From: Lyngbya aestuarii BL J
GTDB lineage: Bacteria > Cyanobacteriota > Cyanobacteriia > Cyanobacteriales > Microcoleaceae
Assembly: GCF_000478195.2 (NCBI RefSeq)
Contig: NZ_AUZM01000009.1
Location: 1 to 64,000 of the forward strand
Direction of reading: 5' to 3'
Length of the DNA: 64,000 bases
In this document: positions 55,475-64,000 of the stretch, in pieces
Layout: each line of letters begins with the position of its first letter
Position numbering within the stretch: position 1 is the first letter of the stretch
The notes under the pieces: model-generated
Told to the model about the DNA's origin: nothing
The model's database searches: none
Seen by the model: only the letters and a program-made list of their open reading frames with translations
Made by a program: the position numbers and the translations under genes

Positions 55475-55498
55475 GGTTCAAATCCCGCCGCTCCGATT
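55475..55498. mobile_element. attR of the tRNA-Pro element
   Basis: Exact 24-base copy of the tRNA-Pro 3' end (GGTTCAAATCCCGCCGCTCC followed by GATT). Upstream sequence has no tRNA similarity, so it is a fragment and not a second tRNA. Confidence 0.9.
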
Positions 55499-55547
55499 GT
55501 TTTTAGGGATTCGGTCTAAACACCAGACCCATTTCAGTCCCAATATT

Positions 55548-55802
55548 TTAACATTTATATTTCTTCTGGTTCGCTTCCAGAAGGCTCTGATATCTGGCGA
55601 TCGCTTTCTGATGAGCCATTTGGTCATGGCGGTTGGCCTGCCAGTCTCGCAGCAGTTCCAAGTTGTACCGGACGACACGGGAGTTGATCGGTATCCAGTG
55701 AATTCCTTCTATCCACTCCTCCCCGGCTCGATATCTTCGGATGGTGGCATCGCAGCAGGAAAGACATTCACAAGCTTGATGTTTATCTACGAACTGATAC
55801 AT
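55548..55802 (-). CDS. Excisionase-like helix-turn-helix protein
   Basis: An 84-residue basic protein beginning MYQFVDKHQACECLSCCDAT and continuing IRRYRAGEEWIEGIHWIPINSRVVRY. The layout (KxxAcexLgccxxTIxRYRxGxEW, then a wing with NSRxVRYNLEL) is that of MerR/excisionase-type small proteins common beside mobile genes in cyanobacteria. It lies 50 bases outside attR, so it is not inside the present element but could be the relic of a neighbouring one. Confidence 0.65.
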   Translation of the reverse strand: MYQFVDKHQACECLSCCDATIRRYRAGEEWIEGIHWIPINSRVVRYNLELLRDWQANRHDQMAHQKAIARYQSLLEANQKKYKC

Positions 55803-57176
55803 TTTTTACCTGCAATCATCTTCTGGGTGGGCAATTATCCCCGCAGGGATTGTCCAAAAAGCATTCTGTGTTCTTGGCTAACCATTCGTTGGTAGCGGTC
55901 TTTTTTGCATGGCATTTGACCAAACCCTCTCATAGTTGGGCAAAGTTTGGAAGGTTGCAGCCAACGGTAGTTCCAAGACTTGACGGGTACATTGAACGTT
56001 CATCCGATGAAGAATATAACCCTTTTCCTCCGAGAAAAAATTGGGGCGAGGAAATAAGCGTTGCAATCTGAAGGGATTTTCCGATTCAAGAAACAAGAGT
56101 TGGGGGGTAACAAAATCTTCCTCCTGAATTTTTCAAAATTAATTAATGTGTAGAGTACACCCGATGAAGAGAAGTGCATTGTTAGAAAATATTCTAACAT
56201 TTTTTTTTGCTACTGTGATGCCAATTCCCAAAGGAAATTGATAACCAATAGAAGATTGGACGTTGGATGATAATACTAATCGGCGATGGGAGACTTATCC
56301 ATCTGTTTTTCAAATAAATTTTTGAGACTTGATTGAAAGATCAGACGGGCAACAAAGAAGCTTTCCCCAACTCTTAACGTTGAGAGTTTCCTAGTTGGGT
56401 TTTCTCAAGATTTAACGGGAAATATCCAAAGTCCGGGTTGGCTACCGCAGTGAATTTGGCTGTATTTTGGTGCGGATTGTCGGATTTGAGGATGAATAAA
56501 GGGTTGTTGATTCTCGCGCTTGTTAGACCGTTTAAGTCTAATATTTGAATTTCCAATTGGCAAGCTACCTCTAATGTTGTGTGAGTAATTGGAGGTGATT
56601 TGCTGTTGTTTTACTGCTAACTGTAAGCTGTAAATTTTGGCTGAAGGATAATACATAGTTTGGCTCCGGGTGAATGTTTGAGTCCGCTTTCATCCGAGTT
56701 CCCCTAAAAAATTGATCTTCGGCTTCGAGTTCTACTTCGATGTTAGTAATTGAGTAAAATTGAACCGATAAATTTGGATTATAGCCAATTTTTTAGGAAA
56801 TCTGTCCGCTTTTAATTATGAGATTCTTCTCATTTGGGGTAAAATTGGGCAACTGCACGGTTTTCATGGCATTGATGTGATGCCGCTATTTTGGGAGTCC
56901 CGTTTAAATAGCCACGCTAAAAAATTTGCCCAAGATATTTCTCGTCGGGTTATCTACCGAATCCATTCTCATAAAAGTTGATTGATTCGCTCAAGATTGG
57001 GGATAAAGTTTTCACGCTTTGAAGCCTATTTAACTTCAATTTATATAGACCAATTGTGAAGGGAGAACGATGATAATTGATTGAAATCTCGACGGTTCGG
57101 GGTGCAGAGTGCATACCTCTTGGAACTAGAGACATATATTAAAAGTGAAGTAACATCTACCCCAACCCAAACTCCC
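55803..57176. other. Decayed region beyond the element
   Basis: About 1.37 kb without an intact gene. Fragments of frames remain, including one near 56255-56330 (EDWTLDDNTNRRWETYPSV) and the remnant at 56772-56981. Near 56369-56388 AACTCTTAACGTTGAGAGTT is an almost perfect 20-bp palindrome (18 of 20). The end contains the promoter region of the TPR-CHAT gene. Confidence 0.5.
56772..56981 (+). pseudogene. Gene remnant of unknown family
   Basis: A 69-codon open stretch without a start codon, ending in TGA. It reads GQLHGFHGIDVMPLFWESRL, then NSHAKKFAQDISRRVIYRI. Base composition and sequence look coding-derived, but I recognise no family. Probably the C-terminal end of a lost gene. Confidence 0.35.
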
Positions 57177-59957
57177 ATGTTGAACCCGAAAGCCCTAACC
57201 CTGGCGGTGGTGATTGGTGTATTGGCTCCCATTGTACCGATGAACGTTCTGTCTGAGTCCTCAGTTCTCGCCCAAATCCCTAATGAACGAAAAGCCGAAG
57301 CAGATCGATTATTACAGGAGGGTATTCAACAATATAAAACCAGCCAGTTTCAAGAATCATTACAATCTTTTCAAGAAGCCTTGAAAATTTATCGAGAAAT
57401 AGGCGATCGCAGCAGTGAAGCTGATGTTTTAATTGCTGTGGGCATTGTTTACAGAATTTTAGGACAGTATCAGCAGGCGATTGAATTTTCTCAACAATCT
57501 TTAACCATCAGACAGGAACTTAATGATCGTGCTGGAGAAGGCGATTCTCTTCTGGGTTTGGGTCATGTTTGTTCACTTTTAGGGCAATATCGAAAAGCAA
57601 TTGATTTCTATCAGCAGTCTTTAGCTATTTTTCAAGAAATTGGCGATCACAATGGAGAAGCCTGGACTCTAGGCTATTTGGGCGACACTTACTCTAGCTT
57701 AAGCCATTATCAGCAGACCATTGAATTCTATCAGCAGGCTTTAGCTATTTTTCAAGAAATTGGCGATTACAATGGAGAAAGCAGCTATCTGCATAGTTTA
57801 GGCGTAATTTACCAAAGTTTGGGGCAGTACCAAAAGGCAATTGAATACTACCAGCAATCTTTAGACATTGAAAAAGAAATCGGAAATCGCCAGAAAGAAG
57901 CTTTTTCTCTAAGTAGTTTGGGTAATGCCTACGCTATTTTAAAAGATTACCAAAAAGCAATTAAATTTCATAAACAATCTTTGGCGATTGCGCGAGAAAT
58001 CGGCGCTCGTCATGGGGAAATTATTTATCTGCGTCGTTTAGGTAATACTTACTCCGACTCAGAACAATATGAACAAGCGATTGAATCCTATCAGCAATCT
58101 TTAGCTATTGCACGAGAAATCGGCGATCGCAAGGGGGAAGCAAGATCTCTGGGCAATTTAGGCTATGTTTACCATCGTTTAAAAGATGATCAAAAAGCGA
58201 TTGAATTTCATCAGCAGTCTTTAACTATTGAGCGAGAAATAGGCGATCGCAGAGGGGAAGCTAATTCTCTAAGCAATATTGGTGAAGTGCTAGAAGAACA
58301 AAATCAACCACAGTTAGCAATTACCTTCTTGAAGCAATCTGTTAACGTAACAGAAGCTATTCGCCAAGATCTTCGAGGTTTATCAAGAGAACTTCAGCAA
58401 TCCTATATAGATAGTATTTCTGGGAGATATCGCCGTTTGGCGGATTTATTGTTAAAAGAAAATCGGTTGTTAGAAGCGCAGCGAGTCTTGGATTTACTGA
58501 AAGTTCAGGAGTTGGAAGATTATCTCAAGAATGTTCGGGGAAATGCTAACACTGCTGGCGGAATCGAATTTTATCAACCGGAACAGGAAATTCTCGCCCG
58601 TTACAACGAACTGCAACAGAACGTGATTGAAATTGGGGAAGAACTGGCACAACTGCAACAGAAGGAAAATTTAACGCTCTCTGAACAACAACGGCGCAAT
58701 CAATTGGATAAAATATTGACGGAAGTTAAACAACAATTTAACGAGTTTGCCCGAAGTTCAGAAGTTCGCGCATTAATTGAACAACTCAGTTTTGAAGCCC
58801 AAGAACAAACTTTATCTCTGGGTGCGTTAGACCGTTTGCGGGATAAATTGGGAGAGTTGGATGCGGTATTATTCTATCCTTTGATTCTAGAAGATCGCTT
58901 GGAATTAGTCATCACAACACCCAATTCTCCCCCATTACGCCGCACTGTTAGCGTAAGTCGAGAAGAATTATATCGGACAATTGTTCGGTTTCGTTTGGCG
59001 TTACAAGACCCAAGTAAAGATGCGGTTGCACCCGCCCAAAAACTCTATCGCTGGCTGTTTGAAGCCCTCGAAGATGACCTTAAAGCTGCCAATGCTGAGG
59101 TGATTATTTATGCGCCGGATGGAGTTTTACGCTATATTCCGTTGGTGGCATTGCACGATGGTGAAGAATGGCTAGCCGAACGTTTTCGAGTCAATAATAT
59201 TACCGCAGCTTCCCTAGAAGAAATTGATACCCAGCCCCAACCCCAACCTCAAGTTTTGGCGGGGGCGTTTGCAGATGAGTCGTTAATACGTTCGGCAAAA
59301 ATAGGTCAACGGGATGTACAATTTGTGGGTTTACCCTTTGCGGGAATTGAAGTGGCAGTATTACAAAATACCCTGACCAATACAACCGCTTATGTAGATG
59401 AAGCCTTTAATTTAGAAACGATGAAACCCAAAATGAACGGTTACAACGTGCTGCATTTTGCCACCCACGCGGCGTTTGTTCCGGGCGACCCTTCGGAATC
59501 TTTTATTGTGTTTGGTGAGGGGGAAAATCCGACATTGCGGGATGTGGAAAATTGGTCACTATCAAATGTAGATTTGGTGGTATTGAGCGCCTGTGAAACG
59601 GGGTTGGGTGGCTTTGATAATAACGGCGAACAAATTCTCGGACTCGGCTATCAATTCCAAAATCAGGGGGCGAGGGCTGTGCTGGCGTCGCTGTGGAAAG
59701 TTAGCGATGGTGGGACTCAAGTATTGATGAATATTTTCTATCATGCCCTGCAACAAGGATACAGTAAAACTGAAGCGTTACAAATCGCCCAACGGAGTTT
59801 AATTGCTAAAAATACCTCAACCGTTGTCAGTCAGCGATCGTCCGATGGTACAATGGTTTTTGTGAGTGCTGAAATTGAACTTCCCGCTAATATTCGTAAT
59901 AATCTCGATCACCCCTATTATTGGGCATCGTTTATTTTAATTGGAAATGGTTTATAG
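57177..59957 (+). CDS. Secreted TPR-CHAT protein
   Basis: A 926-residue protein. The ATG at 57177 is chosen because a signal peptide follows (LTLAVVIGVLAPIVPMNVLS, cleaved near VLAQ). Eight or so tetratricopeptide repeats of 40 residues come next (AIEFYQQSLAIFQEIGDHNG pattern, about 35-400), then a coiled coil (about 470-560), then a caspase-like CHAT domain (about 640-926). The CHAT dyad is visible as His in FATHAAF (near 761) and Cys in LSACETGLGG (near 804). TPR-CHAT proteins are frequent in filamentous cyanobacteria. Proteolysis of a partner sensed by the TPRs is the family model; the partner is unknown. Confidence 0.92.
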   Translation: MLNPKALTLAVVIGVLAPIVPMNVLSESSVLAQIPNERKAEADRLLQEGIQQYKTSQFQESLQSFQEALKIYREIGDRSSEADVLIAVGIVYRILGQYQQAIEFSQQSLTIRQELNDRAGEGDSLLGLGHVCSLLGQYRKAIDFYQQSLAIFQEIGDHNGEAWTLGYLGDTYSSLSHYQQTIEFYQQALAIFQEIGDYNGESSYLHSLGVIYQSLGQYQKAIEYYQQSLDIEKEIGNRQKEAFSLSSLGNAYAILKDYQKAIKFHKQSLAIAREIGARHGEIIYLRRLGNTYSDSEQYEQAIESYQQSLAIAREIGDRKGEARSLGNLGYVYHRLKDDQKAIEFHQQSLTIEREIGDRRGEANSLSNIGEVLEEQNQPQLAITFLKQSVNVTEAIRQDLRGLSRELQQSYIDSISGRYRRLADLLLKENRLLEAQRVLDLLKVQELEDYLKNVRGNANTAGGIEFYQPEQEILARYNELQQNVIEIGEELAQLQQKENLTLSEQQRRNQLDKILTEVKQQFNEFARSSEVRALIEQLSFEAQEQTLSLGALDRLRDKLGELDAVLFYPLILEDRLELVITTPNSPPLRRTVSVSREELYRTIVRFRLALQDPSKDAVAPAQKLYRWLFEALEDDLKAANAEVIIYAPDGVLRYIPLVALHDGEEWLAERFRVNNITAASLEEIDTQPQPQPQVLAGAFADESLIRSAKIGQRDVQFVGLPFAGIEVAVLQNTLTNTTAYVDEAFNLETMKPKMNGYNVLHFATHAAFVPGDPSESFIVFGEGENPTLRDVENWSLSNVDLVVLSACETGLGGFDNNGEQILGLGYQFQNQGARAVLASLWKVSDGGTQVLMNIFYHALQQGYSKTEALQIAQRSLIAKNTSTVVSQRSSDGTMVFVSAEIELPANIRNNLDHPYYWASFILIGNGL

Positions 59958-60031
59958 TGATTTTAGGGTTTAGAATTACCTTGGGACTGAATAATAACAA
60001 CTTAGCGCCCTTTTTCCTCGTAAACTTGTTC

Positions 60032-61423
60032 TTAACCTCGGCTAATTGGTAAATTCAGCCAGTCACTTAATTCGTGAGCAAGCCAATCGATTTCCGGAGG
60101 AGTTAAACCGTTTATAGTATTTGACGTGCATTTTTTTACCCCCACCCAAATATTAATCTTAGGATGAACTTTAACCGGATTTCCATCCGAGTCTTTTTGA
60201 TAGGAAACCGGGGAGATTTCAACTTTTGTAATATCCGAGCGATGGCTGATAAAGGGTTGGCCGTATTGAACTCCAAATATTTTTGAAATTAGAGAAATTT
60301 TAGCCGGAGTAATCCGAAGTGTTGTGACTCCGAATAAACTAAAGGGAATGTATGCAATCATCGAAAGACCAGGTATTGAAAAAAACGTGAAAAACACTAA
60401 AGCAAAAAACAATCCTGTCCAACTAAAATTGGAAAGCATAGCCCACAATAAGGACGCGGTAAAAGAGTTCCATACAATTGCCAAGGGAATTAGGAAAATT
60501 AGAGACAGATCAAAACCTCGTGGCGGAATGAAAATCTCGAACATCTCCTCAGTCTTTGTAACTATGACCTTGCTACCAGTCGGTTTGGTCACGAACAACT
60601 GATTTTGTCGGAAGTTGGAATTTTCTAAAGCTTCTAATGCCTGTTTTGCAGATTGAAATCGGAGTTCAACACTGGGTTCGGTCATCAATTTCAGCCAGTC
60701 TATCATATTAAGACTGAGGTGAACTCGATTTTCAAACCCGATACGCATTTGCTGTTGGGGTAATTGATCGGGATGCTGTCCGGTTGCCAGATAAATTAGG
60801 GTAGCCCCCAAAGCATACAAATCCGAAGCCGATGTGGTGTGTCCGCCAAATTGTTCGGGAGGCATATAGCCATAAGTACCCACAATGGTTCGGGTGCCGC
60901 CATGTACCACCGTCTGAACCGAACCCAAATCAATCAGATAAACTTGCCCGACGTTATGACCACTGCGATCGCCCAATAAAATATTACTGGGTTTAATATC
61001 CCGATGAATAACTGGGGGTTTGCGGCGATGCAAATAATCCAAAATTTCTAATAGCTGTTTGGCGATCGCATCTGTATCGGCTTGGCTAAAAGTACGACCC
61101 GATTCTATCCACTTCAGCAACGATTTGGCTTCAATATAAGTTTGAACGAACGCAAACCCCTTTCCCCATTCCATCTCCACCTCGAAGTCATCCAAGTATT
61201 GAGGAATAGCGGGATGATCCAAAGATTTCAGCACTTCGGCTTCCCGTTCAAATAGTTTTAAATATTCCCAAGTGAAATCCGGGCTAAATAATAGTAATTT
61301 CACCACAACCGACAAACCCGTTTGTAAATCATGCGCCAGAAAAGTTCTACGACCGACTTGACCACCGAGTAGCGATTCAATGCGATAGCGATCGCCTAAA
61401 ACCTGACCAATAAATTGCTCCAT
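60032..61423 (-). CDS. Membrane Ser/Thr protein kinase
   Basis: A 463-residue protein. The kinase domain (about 10-270) shows the glycine-rich LLGGQVGRRTFLA, Lys in VVVKLLLF, catalytic HRDIKPSNILL and GTYGYMPPEQF. The DFG motif is DLGS (LIDLGSVQTV), an accepted variant in cyanobacterial kinases. Residues about 300-375 hold two or three hydrophobic segments (LIFLIPLAIVWNSF, WTGLFFALVFFTFFSIPG), so the C-terminal part is membrane-bound, with a soluble tail. Targets are unknown. Convergent with the TPR-CHAT gene. Confidence 0.9.
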   Translation of the reverse strand: MEQFIGQVLGDRYRIESLLGGQVGRRTFLAHDLQTGLSVVVKLLLFSPDFTWEYLKLFEREAEVLKSLDHPAIPQYLDDFEVEMEWGKGFAFVQTYIEAKSLLKWIESGRTFSQADTDAIAKQLLEILDYLHRRKPPVIHRDIKPSNILLGDRSGHNVGQVYLIDLGSVQTVVHGGTRTIVGTYGYMPPEQFGGHTTSASDLYALGATLIYLATGQHPDQLPQQQMRIGFENRVHLSLNMIDWLKLMTEPSVELRFQSAKQALEALENSNFRQNQLFVTKPTGSKVIVTKTEEMFEIFIPPRGFDLSLIFLIPLAIVWNSFTASLLWAMLSNFSWTGLFFALVFFTFFSIPGLSMIAYIPFSLFGVTTLRITPAKISLISKIFGVQYGQPFISHRSDITKVEISPVSYQKDSDGNPVKVHPKINIWVGVKKCTSNTINGLTPPEIDWLAHELSDWLNLPISRG

Positions 61424-61590
61424 AACTGTTACCCTAAACTGATGGCTTGTCTGACTGAGAATCTAATCTCAAGCCAGACTGCGGCATTACTACTTATCTC
61501 GGAAGGTTATTAACTTATGCACTTTTTTTCTACACCCCAATAAATCCTGAAAACTCTCCCGACCATTCCGGGAGATTCTTAAACCTTGGT

Positions 61591-62310
61591 TTACAAGAAA
61601 GGATGTCTATAGGCTGGGTGAAGTAAGGGTAAATAAGTTAAAGCCGCATTCCACAAGACTTTTCGGGCAAGTTTCCGTTCTTGGCGGGTCAAAATCTTGT
61701 GCTTTTCTAATAAATTCAATGCCCATAGGGAAGTCCAGATTTCATCTAGAAAAATCCATAAACGACCCATCCAAATCAATACACCCAAAAGCATTATTAA
61801 ACAGGCGACTAAAGCTCCAATAATCGGAACGACCAAGACGGCTATTTGGATTGAGAATAACTGACTGACCCCTTTCAAAAATAGGGGAATTAACATCGGA
61901 AATTCTCGGGCGGGTGAGTAGTATATGATTGGGGATTGTCTTAACAAATAACTCAGTTTTTTCAGGGGTTCTGGTTGATAGACGTGGCCGACTTCATGGG
62001 CGGCGATCGCGGAGGCAATAACGGAGCGAGAATAATAAATATCTTCAGATAAATTAATCCAATTTAACCCCGGAAGATAGGAGTTCTGCTTGTTTTGATT
62101 GAAACAGACCAGAACATTTTTGAGCTTACATTTTTTCAGAAGTGTTTGAGCAACTTCAGCACCCGTCATCTGAGACTGACTATCTTCAAGCAGAATACGC
62201 TTCTGGCTTTTCAGCAATTGAGGCATCAGTCGGTCAACCATTTTGTCAAGGTATCTTCTAGAATCCTCGATATTATATTTCCCGGAAACCGAAAAGTTAG
62301 ACTCGCTCAT
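61591..62310 (-). CDS. YugP-like zinc metallopeptidase
   Basis: A 239-residue membrane protein. The zinc motif HEVGH occurs in IAAHEVGHVYQPEPLKKLSY near residue 110, preceded by INLSEDIYYSRSVIASAI, the pattern of the YugP/neutral zinc metallopeptidase family. Hydrophobic helices follow (IQIAVLVVPIIGALVACLIM and LLGVLIWMGRLWIFL). The ATG at 62310 is used; an upstream TTG would add four residues. The substrate is unknown. 168 bases upstream of the kinase gene on the same strand. Confidence 0.8.
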   Translation of the reverse strand: MSESNFSVSGKYNIEDSRRYLDKMVDRLMPQLLKSQKRILLEDSQSQMTGAEVAQTLLKKCKLKNVLVCFNQNKQNSYLPGLNWINLSEDIYYSRSVIASAIAAHEVGHVYQPEPLKKLSYLLRQSPIIYYSPAREFPMLIPLFLKGVSQLFSIQIAVLVVPIIGALVACLIMLLGVLIWMGRLWIFLDEIWTSLWALNLLEKHKILTRQERKLARKVLWNAALTYLPLLHPAYRHPFL

Positions 62311-62385
62311 CAACGTCCCCAATCAATCTCTATTGTTCTTCATCTGTTTCGGAGACAATTCTCATTTTTATGAAAAAATACTGAT

Positions 62386-62613
62386 GTGGGGTTGAATGCA
62401 ATAATTCAATTAAAAAATCCTACCCAACGCTGGATTATGACTCAAGCAGTTTCAGACAAAGGAGAATCATTTGATTGTGCTGAAACAACTCAACAAACGC
62501 CAATTTCTTGTGTTCTCCCATCGCGGGGAACTTATGAGGTTAAGTTATTTACAAATAATGAACGTTACGGTCGGTTTGACTATGTGGGAGCGCTGGAATT
62601 TAACAGAAAGTAG
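62386..62613 (+). CDS. Small hypothetical protein or gene fragment
   Basis: A frame of 75 codons from a GTG, with an ATG 17 codons later. The part YEVKLFTNNERYGRFDYVGA, ELRLF-like, and ISCVLPSRGTYEV resembles the last domain of transglutaminase-like extracellular proteins. No ribosome-binding site or signal peptide supports an independent gene, so it is probably a C-terminal remnant. Low certainty. Confidence 0.35.
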   Translation: MGLNAIIQLKNPTQRWIMTQAVSDKGESFDCAETTQQTPISCVLPSRGTYEVKLFTNNERYGRFDYVGALEFNRK

Positions 62614-62648
62614 AATCGGGTTGTTTTTAAGTTAGTATTCTGTAGTGT

Positions 62649-63515
62649 TCAAGTTGAACCCTTGCGCCACAACTGGGCGTGGTCTGTAATGTAGTCTCGC
62701 ACGTCGAGAGGCTTTCGACCTAAAAGCCGTTCTAGTGTAGGATCGACCGTTTCTGCTTGTCCGAAGCGCAGCCCCAGATGAAGAAGGGTTTGGACAAGAA
62801 TTTGCGCCCCGGGCAGGTTCTGACGTTGAAGATGGCGTGCATAACCCCAGATACTTGCCGAGTCATAACGAATTTTACGACCCAACGACGAGGTTAGACA
62901 CTCCGCCACCTCCTCAAAGGAAAATGCTTGAGGGCCTGTCAACGTATATGCTTTACCTTGATGAGTTTTCCATGAGACTAGGGCATCTGCGGCAACTTGT
63001 CCGACATCTCGCAAGTCTACAAAGGCAACTCGTCCCCGACCCGAAGGCAGGTACAGGCGATCCTCGTTCCTGATATCCGAACGGTATGCGCTACCGAGAT
63101 TTTGAGCGAAGAAGCCGGGACGCAGAATTGTCCAGTCGCCCGGATGGTTTTGCAGGTGTTGTTCGACGGTATAATGAGGTATGATCGGATTGCGATCGGC
63201 TCCGGCTACCGACAGAAAAACGATTTGTTGAACTCCCACTTCACGAACCGTATCAATAAATCGGTTGAGAGTCGCCTTCATATTGCTGATGGCGGGGGGA
63301 CGAAGCAAAAACACGGACTGGCATCCGGCGATCGCATTAAGATAGGTCGTTGGATCTTCAAAGTCAAGATAAACAGTGTTGGGGTTTTGTTGTTCCCCAA
63401 GCGGCACCGGAGAACGACTGGCAATGCGGATCGTTGCGGGTTTATCCTTCAAGCTGCGAAGGACTTCTCGACCGACGTTTCCCGATGCACCCGTAACCAG
63501 AATAGTTTGACTCAT
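62649..63515 (-). CDS. NmrA/SDR-type NAD(P)-binding oxidoreductase-like protein
   Basis: A 288-residue atypical short-chain dehydrogenase of the NmrA class. The Rossmann motif ILVTGASGNVGREVL starts at residue 4, followed by IRIASRSP, FLLRPPAISN, IVFLSVAGAD and ILRPGFFAQNLG. The ATG at 63515 gives the normal start; nine extra upstream codons are unlikely. NmrA-like members act as redox-sensing regulators or quinone/flavin-type reductases; the choice cannot be made here. Confidence 0.88.
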   Translation of the reverse strand: MSQTILVTGASGNVGREVLRSLKDKPATIRIASRSPVPLGEQQNPNTVYLDFEDPTTYLNAIAGCQSVFLLRPPAISNMKATLNRFIDTVREVGVQQIVFLSVAGADRNPIIPHYTVEQHLQNHPGDWTILRPGFFAQNLGSAYRSDIRNEDRLYLPSGRGRVAFVDLRDVGQVAADALVSWKTHQGKAYTLTGPQAFSFEEVAECLTSSLGRKIRYDSASIWGYARHLQRQNLPGAQILVQTLLHLGLRFGQAETVDPTLERLLGRKPLDVRDYITDHAQLWRKGST

Positions 63516-63612
63516 GTTCGCTTTCAAAAAGTAAATCAGCAATGCGCCCCAGAATCGTTTAAAGCCGGAGAATTAATCCCCCGACTCGTCTTTATTAATG
63601 GTACAGAAAACT

Positions 63613-64000
63613 TCAACTCATTGCGATCGTTTTCGGCTGTTGATGGGGTTCAAAAGGATTAACAACCTCAAGAAAATCCTTGGGTGGAGAGAGTACCGCA
63701 TCAGAAGAAGGTGCGGGTTGAGTCGGACGAGCCTCACCCATTCCTAATTCTCCTTTCTCCAATGTTCCAACGACTAAAGAGCCAATATAATCGGCACTAT
63801 TGTAAGCCGCTTCAATACATTGGTGAATATTTTCTAAATCTTCATCATCAACAATACCGTTACTGGTAGCCTTATAAAACTGCACGGTTACACGAATGGG
63901 GTAGCGTTCATCCCGTTCGAGTTTGTAACCGCCCAATTCTAAATGTTCCCCTTCATCTTCACCGTGTCCAATCACCGCATCTTCAACATCGCTAGACTCT
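63613..64000 (-). CDS. Conserved hypothetical protein, 5' part outside the window
   Basis: The frame is open from 63613 to the right edge (ESSDVEDAVIGHGEDEGEHL is the first visible stretch), so the true start lies beyond 64000. A GTG at 63975 is the first possible internal start. The visible 128 residues include YPIRVTVQFYKATSNGIVDD and ENIHQCIEAAYNSADYIGSL, then a Pro-rich tail (ARPTQPAPSSDAV). No family is recognised with certainty. Confidence 0.65.
   Translation of the reverse strand, partial: ESSDVEDAVIGHGEDEGEHLELGGYKLERDERYPIRVTVQFYKATSNGIVDDEDLENIHQCIEAAYNSADYIGSLVVGTLEKGELGMGEARPTQPAPSSDAVLSPPKDFLEVVNPFEPHQQPKTIAMS

Larger units (their letters stand above)
52888..55498. mobile_element. 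Small integrated element at tRNA-Pro
   Basis: A 2.6-kb segment bounded by identical 24-bp repeats (attL 52888-52911, attR 55475-55498). It carries a tyrosine recombinase on the minus strand whose reading begins about 90 bases from attR, the usual layout for an integrative element. No other confident gene is present; about 900 bases on the attL side hold only repeats, palindromes and a terminator. It may be a satellite, a decayed larger element, or an integrase-only cassette. The recombinase has two in-frame stops, so mobility is doubtful. Confidence 0.88.

Noticed and set aside
55475-55498. Second tRNA gene
   Set aside because: Only the T-arm and acceptor 3' half are present; no D arm, anticodon or 5' acceptor strand precedes it.

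Overview
The window is cyanobacterial chromosome, most likely from a filamentous, mat-forming member of the Oscillatoriales close to Lyngbya or Limnoraphis. The genus is inference. The phylum is well supported by psbO, an aconitase of the AcnB type, a SigF-like group 3 sigma factor, a cyanophycinase-like protein, DUF1818 and DUF6464 proteins, many GCGATCGC (HIP1) octamers and heptanucleotide tandem repeats.

Region 1 (1-8.4 kb) is a small accessory zone around the housekeeping gene acnB. It holds a winged-helix/GNAT-like protein, a RelE/ParE-type toxin-antitoxin pair bracketed by a 25-bp direct repeat, a truncated leucine-rich-repeat gene, a possible RNase H-fold protein with a membrane tail, a SMEK-domain protein and an orphan antitoxin next to a HicB-like remnant. 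Region 2 (8.4-12.7 kb) encodes a 984-residue Gly/Asn/Ser/Asp repeat protein and an exported pentapeptide-repeat protein with a PEP-CTERM anchor.

Region 3 (12.9-40.5 kb) is the centrepiece: a complete locus for the sunscreen pigment scytonemin. On the minus strand lie scyA, scyB, scyC, scyD, scyE (split by a frameshift) and scyF, followed by all six ebo genes (eboA to eboF). Divergently on the plus strand lie trpE-G (fused), trpC, trpA, trpB, trpD, a DAHP synthase gene and tyrA. These supply tryptophan and the aromatic keto acid that ScyB and ScyA convert and couple in the cytoplasm. The ebo products are linked to moving the precursor to the periplasm, where ScyD, ScyE and ScyF carry export signals and PEP-CTERM tails. 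A response regulator with an AraC-type output domain follows tyrA and is a candidate regulator.

Region 4 (40.9-52.8 kb) is ordinary cyanobacterial chromosome: cyanophycinase-like protein, PfkB kinase, ribosomal protein bL25, a membrane GTPase, sigF, psbO, folC, rpoZ and small conserved proteins.

Region 5 (52.8-57.1 kb) contains a 2.6-kb integrated element at a tRNA-Pro(GGG) gene. It has a 24-bp duplication of the tRNA 3' end as att sites and a tyrosine recombinase whose N-terminal domain is cut off by two in-frame TAA codons. Beyond attR is a decayed stretch with one excisionase-like gene. Region 6 (57.1-64 kb) encodes a secreted TPR-CHAT protein, a membrane Ser/Thr kinase, a YugP-like zinc peptidase, an NmrA-type oxidoreductase and a gene that runs off the right edge. 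Several short MITE-like elements with TATAGC ends are scattered through regions 3 and 4.
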